A stretch of DNA of 26,771 nt, taken from the NCBI GenBank assembly GCA_029239935.1, contig JARBTY010000020.1:1-26771 (forward strand), given 5' to 3'. The stretch is from Clostridia bacterium (GTDB lineage: Bacteria; Bacillota_A; Clostridia; Lachnospirales; Cellulosilyticaceae). The translations under genes and the position numbers were made by a program. Of the stretch, positions 15,884 through 23,890 are shown one piece after another; the stretch's first letter is position 1; every line of letters begins with the position of its first letter. The notes below the pieces were generated by a model, which was not told where the DNA came from, searched no databases, and saw only the letters and a program-made list of their open reading frames with translations.

Positions 15884-15888
15884 CTATT

Positions 15889-16173
15889 ATGAAAAAGGTT
15901 CTAATATTACTAACAATCATGCTGATGAGCTTTGCATTTGCTGGATGTACTGATACTACCACACCTGATCCAGGTGAAACAGTTGTCCCAGGTGATACCA
16001 TCGCTCCGGATACAACCGTATCACCTGATACCACTATGTCACCGGATACTACAGTAACACCTGATTCCACTATTTCACCAGATGCAACTGGCACAACTAA
16101 TGGTACTGGTACAACTGATGGCACTGGTACAACTAATGGCGCAGGCACAGGCGCAGCAACGACCGCTCCATAA
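15889..16173 (+). CDS. Small lipoprotein with Pro/Thr-rich six-residue repeats
   Basis: This 94-residue lipoprotein has a signal peptide (MKKVLILLTIMLMSFAFAGC) ending in a lipobox-like FAGC with C20 as the likely lipidated Cys. The mature part is low complexity: seven units of the type P-D-T-T-V-S (about 28-67), then three of G-T-T-N-G-T. It is poor in hydrophobic and charged residues except Asp, so likely an extended, surface-exposed chain, possibly O-glycosylated. No enzymatic domain is present. GAAGGAG (15871-15877) precedes ATG 15889. A strong terminator follows. An antisense frame over the repeats is a shadow. Confidence 0.8.
   Translation: MKKVLILLTIMLMSFAFAGCTDTTTPDPGETVVPGDTIAPDTTVSPDTTMSPDTTVTPDSTISPDATGTTNGTGTTDGTGTTNGAGTGAATTAP
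15970..16155. repeat. Two adjoining 18-bp tandem repeat arrays
   Basis: Units begin every 18 bp at 15970, 15988, 16006, 16024, 16042, 16060 and 16078 (Pro-x-x-Thr units), then at 16090, 16108, 16126 and 16144 (Gly-Thr-Thr units). Copies differ mainly at third codon positions, which suggests old duplication under protein-level constraint. Confidence 0.85.
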
Positions 16174-16201
16174 AGCCGTACACTTTTAATTTAACCAAAA
16201 T

Positions 16202-16236
16202 AAAAAGCAAGAATATATTCTTGCTTTTTATTTTTT
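16202..16236. terminator. Bidirectional terminator, perfect 28-nt palindrome
   Basis: AAAAAGCAAGAATA (16202-16215) is followed directly by its exact reverse complement (16216-16229), then TTTTTT. Poly-A on one side and poly-T on the other serve both the lipoprotein gene and the convergent minus-strand gene, whose stop codon (16228-16230) overlaps the stem edge. Confidence 0.88.
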
Positions 16237-17202
16237 GACTAAATAAATCGTTATTTTGATACGACATTGATTACTATGGGTATAGCGTTCAATATCCATT
16301 GACGTTTTAATACCTTGTTCCTCCCAAGCTGAAGTATTCTTATAGTTTTTAAATTTATCTTTATGAATAGCTTCTTTAAGGTGATTAAATTGAATATTTA
16401 ATTTATCAAGTGGATAATTTTTGTTTTGTGTCACTAAATAGATAATTTGTTTAAGCTGGGGGATGTCTTTATAACTAAATTCAAATCCATTTTTGTAAAA
16501 AATAAATTGAGTTTTATAAACATTATTGTTTTTATTAATAAACGAGTGATAATAAATGCTTTCATCTGTATTAAGTTTGTAATAGGGCAGTTTACAGCTC
16601 ATTTTATCAGATGGCTTAACTGACTCCTGAGTCTGTATACCTCCGAGTTCATGATAAATATTTTTCAAAGAAGACAACGTTGTTTGATTAGCATTTTCCT
16701 TCCCTTCAGTGGCGTCCTCCATAAAGTGCAAACTGATATCCAGTTTACCTCCTTGAAGAGGAAAAACAAATACATTCATTTTCCATTCCCCTATATTTTC
16801 ACTGTAAGAATAATGCTCCGTAACATTTTTAAGATTTTCTTTAATAGTTTTTAAAAAATCTTCATTTTTTTCTAAATGATGATCCATAAACCATCTTAGA
16901 CCCAGTATTTTATTAAGGTTAAGTTTTTCAAAAGTTGTATCTACCAATTCTATTGTAAAATCGTTTATTACCCCTTCCTCATTGGCTTTAACTTTATAAG
17001 TTGCCTTGCTTTTATAATCATATCCCTCATACAGCGTATTATTTTTTGTGTTTGGCGTCATAATAATATCATTTTCAGCTAAATATGAAACAAATTGGCT
17101 GATGTCATTTTCGGTGCCAAAACTCATATTAAAATAAAAAGATGTCAAACATATGAGTCCAAATATTATTTTGATGCGTTTTCTATTTTTTTTATCCTTC
17201 AT
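16228..17202 (-). CDS. Secreted hypothetical protein, 324 aa
   Basis: I do not recognise this protein. Residues about 1-29 form a signal peptide: a Lys/Arg-rich start (MKDKKNRKRIK), a hydrophobic core (IIFGLICLTSFYFNMSF), and a likely cleavage near SFG-TE; there is no lipobox. The mature part alternates beta-like stretches (KMNVFVFPLQGGKLDISLHF; QFIFYKNGFEFSYKDIPQLKQIIYLV) with polar linkers, and it is rich in Asn and Lys. No catalytic motif stands out. GAGGGGGAG on the minus strand precedes the ATG. It is divergent from the radical SAM gene across about 210 bp that contains a long inverted repeat. Confidence 0.72.
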   Translation of the reverse strand: MKDKKNRKRIKIIFGLICLTSFYFNMSFGTENDISQFVSYLAENDIIMTPNTKNNTLYEGYDYKSKATYKVKANEEGVINDFTIELVDTTFEKLNLNKILGLRWFMDHHLEKNEDFLKTIKENLKNVTEHYSYSENIGEWKMNVFVFPLQGGKLDISLHFMEDATEGKENANQTTLSSLKNIYHELGGIQTQESVKPSDKMSCKLPYYKLNTDESIYYHSFINKNNNVYKTQFIFYKNGFEFSYKDIPQLKQIIYLVTQNKNYPLDKLNIQFNHLKEAIHKDKFKNYKNTSAWEEQGIKTSMDIERYTHSNQCRIKITIYLVKK

Positions 17203-17236
17203 TTTAACTCCCCCTCAATATCGACTTATAATTAGT

Positions 17237-17278
17237 ATGCCAGTATTCATTTATTAAAAGTAAGTGAATAACTGGCAT
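17237..17278. repeat. Inverted repeat in a divergent intergenic region
   Basis: ATGCCAGTATTCA (17237-17249) pairs with TGAATAACTGGCAT (17265-17278) with one bulged base and a 15-nt loop. It lies between two divergent genes, so it may be an operator or a 5' leader hairpin of the minus-strand gene. Further on, AATTCATCAGG (17294-17304) and AATTCATCTGG (17330-17340) are direct repeats 36 bp apart. Confidence 0.55.
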
Positions 17279-17351
17279 CTTTAATAAAGCCTTAATTCAT
17301 CAGGTTTTTTTAAGCCTATAATATTTGTCAATTCATCTGGTATAACATTTT

Positions 17352-17380
17352 TATACAAGCTTATAAAATCATGTTATAAT
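17352..17380 (+). promoter_or_regulatory. Extended -10 promoter of the radical SAM-nth operon
   Basis: TATAAT (17375-17380) is preceded by TGT, giving an extended -10 (TGnTATAAT). TATACA (17352-17357) is a moderate -35 at 17 bp. Confidence 0.65.
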
Positions 17381-17412
17381 GAAATCAACTGACAAAAGAA
17401 AGGATTGGACTA

Positions 17413-19149
17413 TTGAATATCTTATTACTTGCACTTAATGCAAAATACATTCATTCTTCTTTAGCCTTACGTTCTATTAAAGCCTATTGCAAAGAATACA
17501 CAGCTTCTATTAAGCTGCTCGAAACAACCATCAATAATAATGAAAATGAAATTATAAAAGAGATTTATAAAGTTTCACCAGATGTTTTAGGTATTTCATG
17601 TTATATTTGGAATATGTCGTTTATAAAACTGCTGATTCCAACACTCAAAAAAATATTACCGCAAATGACCATTATATTAGGAGGGCCCGAAGTATCTTAC
17701 CAGTCAGAAGAACTTCTTACCGCATTAGACGTAGATTTCATCATGGAAGGGGAGGGTGAAGAAACTTGGCAAGAGTATTTAGACTATCGATTTAAAGATC
17801 TTTATTCCCTCTCAGAAATCGAAGGTCTCATTTATAAACAAGGAACTGTTATTAAAAAAAACAAGGCTAGAACGCCGCTCGATCTTGAACATCTGCCATT
17901 TGTTTATAATAACTTGACAGGTCTTGAACATAAGATTATCTATTATGAAGCCTCAAGAGGCTGTCCGTTTAATTGTCAATACTGTCTTTCTTCTATCCAA
18001 AGCGGTGTTCGATTTGTGCCAGTAGATAGAGTCAAAGAACATCTGCACTATTTTTGTGATAACCGTGTTAAACAAGTTAAGTTTGTAGACAGAACCTTTA
18101 ATGCTAATAAAAAATATGCGTTAGCCCTATGGCACTATATCATAGCCCATGATAATGGCTATACTAATTTTCATTTTGAAATAGCCGCCGAACTTATAGA
18201 CGAAGAAATGATAGAGGTTTTAAGTGGTGCAAGAAAAGGGCTTATCCAATTCGAGATAGGTGTGCAGTCCACTAATCCTAAAGTATTAGACACTATAAAA
18301 CGCAAGATGCCGTTCGAGGAAATAAGCAAAATTGTACTTCAGATTAAAGCACTGGATAATATCCACCAACATTTAGATCTTATAGCTGGCTTACCCTTTG
18401 AGGACTATACTTCTTTTAAAAATTCTTTTAATGATGTTATTGCACTGAGACCAGAACAATTTCAATTAGGTTTTCTGAAGGTTTTGAAGGGTTCAGGACT
18501 TAGAAAAAATGCGGCAGCTTATGGATTAGTTTATAAACAAGAACCTCCCTATGAAATTTTATATACCAATGCATTAAGTTATGATGAAATCCTTAGACTT
18601 CATAGTATAGAGGAAATGCTTGAAAGGTATTATAACAGTGAACGATTCAAAACTTCTCTGGAGTATTTATTTAATTGTTTTGAATCTCCTTTTAGTTTTT
18701 TTGAAGCATTAGCCATTTATTGGGAACAAAAGGGTTATGATCTTATCCAGCACAATAAAATGTCGTATGTCCTAAGGCTGTGTGAGTTCTGCCTTACTAA
18801 ACCGCAAATTAATTCTGAGCTTATTAAGGAGTTTTTACGTTTTGATTATTTAAAACATGAGCATCTCAAAGAGATTCCCTCAGAACTTCAAACTCTTGAC
18901 AATAGCAGCTATAAAGAAGCGGACAATAGCTTATTAAAAAATGATGACTTTATCGGTGCGCTCACTCCACATCTTATAGCCCTTTCCTCCAGACAGCGGC
19001 ATAAGATTACCCATATCGAACATTTTAAATATCCTATATATAAGGCTTACACAACCGGCATCTATCAAGAGGCGGCGGTTCTTAAGGAGCCCTGCAGTAT
19101 ATTATTTGATTATTCTTCACAAAATACAAAGTGCATTTTATTGAGTTAG
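17413..19149 (+). CDS. B12-binding radical SAM protein (DUF4080-type)
   Basis: This is a 578-residue radical S-adenosylmethionine enzyme of unknown substrate. The N-terminal cobalamin-binding (Rossmann-like) domain covers about 1-130 (MNILLLALNAKYIHSSLALRS, GISCYIWNM, ILGGPEVSY). The radical SAM core follows, with the [4Fe-4S] motif C184-x3-C188-x2-C191 in SRGCPFNCQYCLSS, then FEIGVQSTN and HLDLIAGLPFED. The final 200 residues match my memory of DUF4080. The start is TTG 17413: GAAAGGA (17398-17404) lies 8 bp upstream and the N-terminus fits the family. Its stop codon lies inside the ribosome binding site of nth, so the two are translationally coupled. The chemistry could be methylation or another rearrangement; I cannot tell. 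Confidence 0.88.
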   Translation: MNILLLALNAKYIHSSLALRSIKAYCKEYTASIKLLETTINNNENEIIKEIYKVSPDVLGISCYIWNMSFIKLLIPTLKKILPQMTIILGGPEVSYQSEELLTALDVDFIMEGEGEETWQEYLDYRFKDLYSLSEIEGLIYKQGTVIKKNKARTPLDLEHLPFVYNNLTGLEHKIIYYEASRGCPFNCQYCLSSIQSGVRFVPVDRVKEHLHYFCDNRVKQVKFVDRTFNANKKYALALWHYIIAHDNGYTNFHFEIAAELIDEEMIEVLSGARKGLIQFEIGVQSTNPKVLDTIKRKMPFEEISKIVLQIKALDNIHQHLDLIAGLPFEDYTSFKNSFNDVIALRPEQFQLGFLKVLKGSGLRKNAAAYGLVYKQEPPYEILYTNALSYDEILRLHSIEEMLERYYNSERFKTSLEYLFNCFESPFSFFEALAIYWEQKGYDLIQHNKMSYVLRLCEFCLTKPQINSELIKEFLRFDYLKHEHLKEIPSELQTLDNSSYKEADNSLLKNDDFIGALTPHLIALSSRQRHKITHIEHFKYPIYKAYTTGIYQEAAVLKEPCSILFDYSSQNTKCILLS

Positions 19150-19161
19150 GAGGTGCATCTT

Positions 19162-19854
19162 ATGAAACAAACTACGCAGATTGCTGCTATATTAAAGACA
19201 CTGGATGACTATTACCCTCAAAATGTCGTATGTTACCTAGATCACGAAACACCTTTTCAATTGCTGGTTGCAACGATATTAAGCGCACAGTGTACAGATG
19301 ACCGTGTAAATCTTGTAACACCTGACTTGTTTAAAAAGTACCCAACCGTAGAAGCATTTGCTGAAGCTTCTTTAGAAGAAGTTGAACAAGCCGTCAAAAG
19401 CACAGGGTTTTATAAAAACAAAGCCAAAAATATCATTGCCTGCTCCAAGAGGTTAGTAGAGGTGTTTAACAGTGAAGTTCCTTCAGAAATTGATCAGCTG
19501 ACTAGTTTAGCCGGTGTCGGGAGAAAAACAGCTAATGTTATACGTGGGAATATCTATCATATCCCAAGTGTCGTAGTAGATACCCATGTTAAACGTATTA
19601 GTATCCGTTTGGGTCTAACCCTTCATGATGATCCTGTTCAAATCGAAATGGATTTGATGGCTGTACTGCCTTCTGAACATTGGATACGTTATAATACGCA
19701 AATCATTGCCCATGGCAGAGCTATTTGTATAGCCAGAGGACCTAAATGCAATCAGTGCATGTTTTTAAATGTCTGTCCCTTTGGCCTGCGAAGGCTCCTA
19801 GGGGAGCTGCCGATCGAAGCCCATGCGGCTTTAGAAAAAGGTCATATGTATTAA
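19162..19854 (+). CDS. nth: Endonuclease III (DNA glycosylase/AP lyase)
   Basis: This 230-residue base-excision repair enzyme removes oxidised pyrimidines and cuts at abasic sites. The helix-hairpin-helix LAGVGRKTANVI carries the catalytic Lys K122, and VVVDTHVKR carries the catalytic Asp D140. The C-terminal iron-sulphur cluster ligands are C189, C196, C199 and C205 with the standard C-x6-C-x2-C-x5-C spacing. A GTG at 19153 is in frame, but AGGAGG (19148-19153) sits 8 bp before ATG 19162 and overlaps the TAG of the upstream gene. It shares the transcript of the radical SAM gene and ends in a shared terminator. The C-terminal tail after the cluster is slightly longer than in E. coli. Confidence 0.96.
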   Translation: MKQTTQIAAILKTLDDYYPQNVVCYLDHETPFQLLVATILSAQCTDDRVNLVTPDLFKKYPTVEAFAEASLEEVEQAVKSTGFYKNKAKNIIACSKRLVEVFNSEVPSEIDQLTSLAGVGRKTANVIRGNIYHIPSVVVDTHVKRISIRLGLTLHDDPVQIEMDLMAVLPSEHWIRYNTQIIAHGRAICIARGPKCNQCMFLNVCPFGLRRLLGELPIEAHAALEKGHMY

Positions 19855-19890
19855 AAAAAGAACCTAGATTACTTTTCTAGGTTCTTTTTG
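19855..19890. terminator. Bidirectional terminator containing the end of a coding sequence
   Basis: AAAAAGAACCTAGA (19855-19868) pairs with TCTAGGTTCTTTTT (19876-19889), with a 7-nt loop. T runs follow on both strands. The last codons and stop codon of the minus-strand glycosyltransferase gene (ending at 19869) lie inside the hairpin. Confidence 0.9.
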
Positions 19891-21095
19891 CCAAAACTGA
19901 ATTTTTTATTCTTTGATTGTTTTTTAATATTTTTTCTTTCCATATAGTCTTTAATAATATCACAATAATACGTATACGCATTGAGCCCAAATACTTCAGC
20001 AGAAAGGGGCTTAACCGAATGCACAGCATTGGTACCTAGAACTGTCTGATAATCGGGTTTGAGGATAAGTTCTTCTAGAATACCAGCAAGTTCCTCGGTT
20101 GTGTGAAATAAGCGTCCGTTATAATCATCCCGTATAAGTCCAGCGATGCTCTCATCATCTTTGGCTACCACTGGAAGAGAGGCAGCCATAGCCTCTGCAA
20201 AGGTCAGTCCCTGAGTTTCAGTAACAGAAGCACTTACAAAAATATCTCCTAATTGATACATCTTACCGATGGTACTCCAAGGCTGCATGCCTGTAAAAAA
20301 AATCGCATCTCTTACATGAAGGGTATTTGCTAATTCTTCAAGTTCAAGTCTTGACGGACCATCCCCGACGATCACTAATTTAGCATTGGGAACTTTGGGC
20401 ACAAGCAGTGCCATTGCACGAATAACAACATCTATACTTTTTTCTTTGGCCACACGGCCTACAAATAAAATAATGGGATCCTCCTGAGGAATACTAAAGA
20501 CTGTTTTGAGCGTATTAATTTCTTCAGAAGAATAGTTGCTTTTCTCCAGCGGTGAAAAATCTATTCCTGTTGGAATAACGCGTATTTGTGTTTTTACACC
20601 ATAACTTTTTAATAATCTTTCAGTCTTTTTAGTAGGGGCAACAACACCGTCCACACCATTACAAAAAGATTTGCTGTATTTTCTGGCTATGGCAGGGGAA
20701 AACTCAATCCCTTTAGAAATATAATGCATATATTCCTCATACATTGTATGATAGGTATGTACAATAGGAATAGATAATCTTTTAGAAACCAGTTTAGCAA
20801 AGATTCCTAATGAGAATTCAGTTTGTGACAAAATGATATCTAATTTAAGCCGCTTAATTTTATAAATAAGCTTATTGGAAAATAAAATACCTACGCGATG
20901 ATCCTTTAAAAAAATAAAAGGTAAGCTTCCTATTCTATAAACATAATTGGAACTTTCTTGAGCCTCTGGATGACTTATGGTGAAAACATAGACATTATGC
21001 CCCTGTTTTCTAAGTTCTTTTTCTAATGTAAGAATGGAACTTACAACTCCGTTAACCTGTGGAGAATACGTATCCGTAAAAATACCTATATTCAT
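19869..21095 (-). CDS. GT4 family glycosyltransferase
   Basis: This 408-residue GT-B glycosyltransferase is probably a nucleotide-sugar dependent retaining enzyme. The N-terminal domain starts with MNIGIFTDTYSPQVNGVVSS (acceptor side). The C-terminal domain has ILFVGRVAKEKS (R214 and K219, phosphate contacts), VIVGDGP, and the E-x7-E motif with E293 and E301 in TETQGLTFAEAMA. This pattern resembles diacylglycerol glucosyltransferases of Firmicutes and mollicutes, so a glycolipid product is plausible, but other lipid-linked or wall glycosylation is possible. There is no membrane helix, and the Lys-rich tail may bind the membrane. It lies 20 bp after the 212-residue membrane protein gene and is probably co-transcribed with it. 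Confidence 0.9.
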   Translation of the reverse strand: MNIGIFTDTYSPQVNGVVSSILTLEKELRKQGHNVYVFTISHPEAQESSNYVYRIGSLPFIFLKDHRVGILFSNKLIYKIKRLKLDIILSQTEFSLGIFAKLVSKRLSIPIVHTYHTMYEEYMHYISKGIEFSPAIARKYSKSFCNGVDGVVAPTKKTERLLKSYGVKTQIRVIPTGIDFSPLEKSNYSSEEINTLKTVFSIPQEDPIILFVGRVAKEKSIDVVIRAMALLVPKVPNAKLVIVGDGPSRLELEELANTLHVRDAIFFTGMQPWSTIGKMYQLGDIFVSASVTETQGLTFAEAMAASLPVVAKDDESIAGLIRDDYNGRLFHTTEELAGILEELILKPDYQTVLGTNAVHSVKPLSAEVFGLNAYTYYCDIIKDYMERKNIKKQSKNKKFSFGKKNLEK

Positions 21096-21115
21096 AATCT
21101 ACCATCTCTCTTTCA

Positions 21116-21754
21116 TTAACTCGTAACTTGATTTGCACTTTCAATGTTGCAAAGTATTTTAGTCAAATAATGAGATCCTTGCATATTTTGCTCAGCACTG
21201 TTTTTAAGATCTTTTAATGCAGTTTTTGTGCCAAGCTTAAGGTATATATCTGACAGAAGGATATAACACTTTGACAAGTCACATCCATAAACAAGTGCTT
21301 CTTCTAAAACATGTTTAGCTTCTGATATAAAACCTTTTTCATATAATATACTACCATATTTTACTAAGATGTCCATAAGTGCTAAATAATTTCTTTCGAA
21401 CTGAATAAGATTTTCAAACTGTGCCATACCATAAGTTCTTTTGAGATCTAAATTCGTATGATTTTTTAAATTAGCTAATTTAAGCTTGGCACAAGTCATA
21501 ACTTGACTGTGCAGTTGTTTGCACTCCAAATCATTAACAAATGGCAGTGTTTCACAAGCCGTTTTCAAAAAGAGTGATGCTGGAATCTCTTTTTTTCTGG
21601 CAAATGAGGCATTAAATTCTTCTCTTAAATAGGCGTCAAATTTCTTCTTTTCTTTTTTAACATCCCTTTCCAGCTTCATCTTAAAGGTTAAAAACAAAGT
21701 TGTTACGCCTAATGCAGAAAAAAGAATAGGAACAATCGCATTTAATTCAAACAT
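21116..21754 (-). CDS. Membrane-anchored protein with TPR-like C-terminus
   Basis: This 212-residue protein is not a family I recognise by name. It has one N-terminal transmembrane segment (about 5-24, NAIVPILFSALGVTTLFLTF) followed by a basic, helical cytoplasmic part. Near 140-185, YGSILYEKGFISEAKHVLEEALVYGCDLSKCYILLSDIYLKLG reads as one or two tetratricopeptide-like repeats. The frame extends to a GTG at 21763, but AAAGGG on the minus strand is best spaced for the ATG at 21754. It is the first gene of a two-gene unit with the glycosyltransferase, so it may anchor or partner that enzyme; this is inference from context. Confidence 0.72.
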   Translation of the reverse strand: MFELNAIVPILFSALGVTTLFLTFKMKLERDVKKEKKKFDAYLREEFNASFARKKEIPASLFLKTACETLPFVNDLECKQLHSQVMTCAKLKLANLKNHTNLDLKRTYGMAQFENLIQFERNYLALMDILVKYGSILYEKGFISEAKHVLEEALVYGCDLSKCYILLSDIYLKLGTKTALKDLKNSAEQNMQGSHYLTKILCNIESANQVTS

Positions 21755-21791
21755 ATTTAACACCCTTTCTTACGCTTATCATTTCAATTAT

Positions 21792-21821
21792 AATATAAAT
21801 TGATTTTAATTAAAAGGTCAA
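21792..21821 (-). promoter_or_regulatory. Promoter of the membrane protein-glycosyltransferase unit
   Basis: On the minus strand, TTGACC (-35, at 21816-21821) and TATATT (-10, at 21792-21797) have an 18-bp spacer. It lies back to back with the helicase promoter, the -35 box being 8 bp from the opposite -10. Confidence 0.55.
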
Positions 21822-21825
21822 CTTA

Positions 21826-21834
21826 TGTTATAAT
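21826..21834 (+). promoter_or_regulatory. Extended -10 promoter of the helicase operon
   Basis: TGTTATAAT at 21826-21834 is a perfect extended -10, the same form as at 17372-17380. A TTGATT lies 23 bp upstream, too far for a standard -35. Confidence 0.55.
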
Positions 21835-21871
21835 AAAGATTACAAATTTCAAATAAGAAAGGGAAGACCAA

Positions 21872-23887
21872 ATGCCCTTAGTTTTAAACCAGAGTCAAAA
21901 ACACGCAGTGACATGCCCCCTAAGACCTACTATTGTAATAGCAGGACCTGGTTCTGGCAAAACCCATGTCATTATCAATAGAATCAATTATATGCTGCAG
22001 CATCTTAACTGTGATCCACAACACATTTTAGTTGTTACTTTCAGTAAACTGGCAGCAAATGAAATGAAAGAGCGTTTTATCAAACAGTATCACGAACCAC
22101 GGATACACTTTGGTACACTGCACAGCATCTTCTATAAAATTCTTAAAAGCTCGGATCCTCAAAAATATCATTCATCCAATCTATTACTAGAAAGCGAAAA
22201 AAAAGCGATTATACAAAATCTTTTTTTAAAACTTGACAGTGATGAATATGAAGATTTTGTTGAAGAGTTTTTAAAACATCTGGCATTGATGCAAAACCAG
22301 CTGATTAATCCCAAATATTATTATCCTGATGGACTTTCTAAAGAAATTTTTTTAAAACTCTTTCAGGAGTATGAATATTATAAAGAAGTTCATCATAAAT
22401 TTGATTTTGATGATATGTTAGTTGATTGTTATTACTTGCTTTTAAATGATCAGACACTTTTAAATGCAGTTAGAAATTATTACCGTTATTTATTGGTAGA
22501 TGAATTTCAAGATATCAATCTGGTACAGTTTGAGATTATCAAACTTTTGACAAAAGAGCATGAGAATCTCTTTGTTGTAGGTGATGATGATCAAAGCATC
22601 TACAAATTCAGGGGGGCCAAGCCAGAGTTTCTTCTAGATTTTAAAAACCATTTTTCAAATACCCAGCAGATCTTTCTGGATGTTAACTATCGTTCTACAA
22701 AAAATATATTAAATTATAGTCTCGCACTTATTACGCATAATAAAAACCGCTATGTTAAGGCTCTGACTACTCCCAATGAGACGGGCAGTATACCCAAAGT
22801 CACCTATTGCAAAGATTCAAAAGAACAATCGGAGATGATTTTACAGAAGATTATTGCTCTAAAAAACCAAGGAGAAAAGCTGCGTGACTTCGCTGTTATC
22901 TATCGTACCAATCTTCAAGCACGGCCGATAGTAGAAATACTGCTCACTGCCAATCTTTCTTTTTGCCTAAGAGATGGCATGATAACCCTATACGATCAGT
23001 GGGTCACGCAGGATATGCTGGCGTATCTGCATTTAGCCTTAGATATGACAAACAGTGAACTTGCCCTAAAAATAATCAATAAGCCTAAACGCTATATAAG
23101 TAAAGCTATTGCGGAAAGAGCTTGTCGTTTACAAGGATCTTTTTTTGAAAATTTATTGACCTTTGAAGACGTTACGGAATGGCAAAAAAATTATATTCAG
23201 CAGCTCCTCTTTGATTTACAAATTTTAAAAGAAAAATCGCTTCAAGAGGCCATTCTTTATATCAGAAAAAACATAGGATATGAGCAATATATTCTTGACT
23301 ATACCAGCTATAGAAAAATACCACCTACTACACTATTTGAAGTATTAGATGAATTGCAGGAATCTGCAATGGGATTTAAAACGCACACCGAATGGGAACA
23401 CTTTCTTATGGACATCTCTAAAAAAATCAAAGAGCAGACCTCACACCAGTCTTCGCAGCAAGACAGTATTACTTTAACAACGATGCATGGTGCAAAAGGC
23501 CTAGAGTTTAAAGAGGTCTTTATTATTGATGTTGTAGAAGGGAGTATTCCCCATCATAAGAGCAGTAGTGAAGAAGAGGCTGAAGAAGAAAGAAGATTGT
23601 TTTACGTGGCCATGACCCGTGCTAAAAACAACTTGTATCTCTATATTCCTTCTGAAAAGTATGGCAAACCTGTTAACCCTTCTTTATTTATAGAGAATCT
23701 TACCGCCTATTCTTTAAAAACCCATTTGCAAAAAAATAAATTTCTTATTCATAAAAAACTTGGACGCGGTGAAATTTTAGAAATTATGGAAGATGGGATT
23801 TTAAAAGTAAAGTTTGCCTCTGACAACATAAGAAAAATTGATGGCAATTATTGTATTAACAATGGTATAATACAGTGGGAGGAATAA
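21872..23887 (+). CDS. UvrD/PcrA-like superfamily 1A DNA helicase
   Basis: This 671-residue ATP-dependent 3'-5' helicase is probably involved in DNA repair or recombination. Motifs in order: Q-motif region LNQSQKHAV, Walker A AGPGSGKT (24-31), VTFSKLAANEMKER, Walker B VDEFQDIN (D210, E211), VGDDDQSIYKFRGA, VNYRST, TTMHGAKGLEFKEVF and RRLFYVAMTRAKNNLYL. The C-terminus (KKLGRGEILEIMEDGILKVKFA) is the short beta-barrel tail of PcrA-type proteins. It is somewhat shorter than PcrA (about 740), with compact 1B/2B insertions, so it may be a paralogue and I give no symbol. ATG 21872 follows GAAAGGGAAG. Its stop overlaps the ribosome binding site of the small gene that follows. Confidence 0.93.
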   Translation: MPLVLNQSQKHAVTCPLRPTIVIAGPGSGKTHVIINRINYMLQHLNCDPQHILVVTFSKLAANEMKERFIKQYHEPRIHFGTLHSIFYKILKSSDPQKYHSSNLLLESEKKAIIQNLFLKLDSDEYEDFVEEFLKHLALMQNQLINPKYYYPDGLSKEIFLKLFQEYEYYKEVHHKFDFDDMLVDCYYLLLNDQTLLNAVRNYYRYLLVDEFQDINLVQFEIIKLLTKEHENLFVVGDDDQSIYKFRGAKPEFLLDFKNHFSNTQQIFLDVNYRSTKNILNYSLALITHNKNRYVKALTTPNETGSIPKVTYCKDSKEQSEMILQKIIALKNQGEKLRDFAVIYRTNLQARPIVEILLTANLSFCLRDGMITLYDQWVTQDMLAYLHLALDMTNSELALKIINKPKRYISKAIAERACRLQGSFFENLLTFEDVTEWQKNYIQQLLFDLQILKEKSLQEAILYIRKNIGYEQYILDYTSYRKIPPTTLFEVLDELQESAMGFKTHTEWEHFLMDISKKIKEQTSHQSSQQDSITLTTMHGAKGLEFKEVFIIDVVEGSIPHHKSSSEEEAEEERRLFYVAMTRAKNNLYLYIPSEKYGKPVNPSLFIENLTAYSLKTHLQKNKFLIHKKLGRGEILEIMEDGILKVKFASDNIRKIDGNYCINNGIIQWEE

Positions 23888-23890
23888 CAC

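Noticed and set aside
15843..16148. Antisense frame across the lipoprotein gene reading Val/Ser/Gly repeats
   Set aside because: It mirrors the 18-bp repeats, has no ribosome binding site, and overlaps a gene with a signal peptide and terminator.
15970..16155. CRISPR-like array
   Set aside because: The 18-bp units are contiguous, coding and without spacers, and no cas genes are present.
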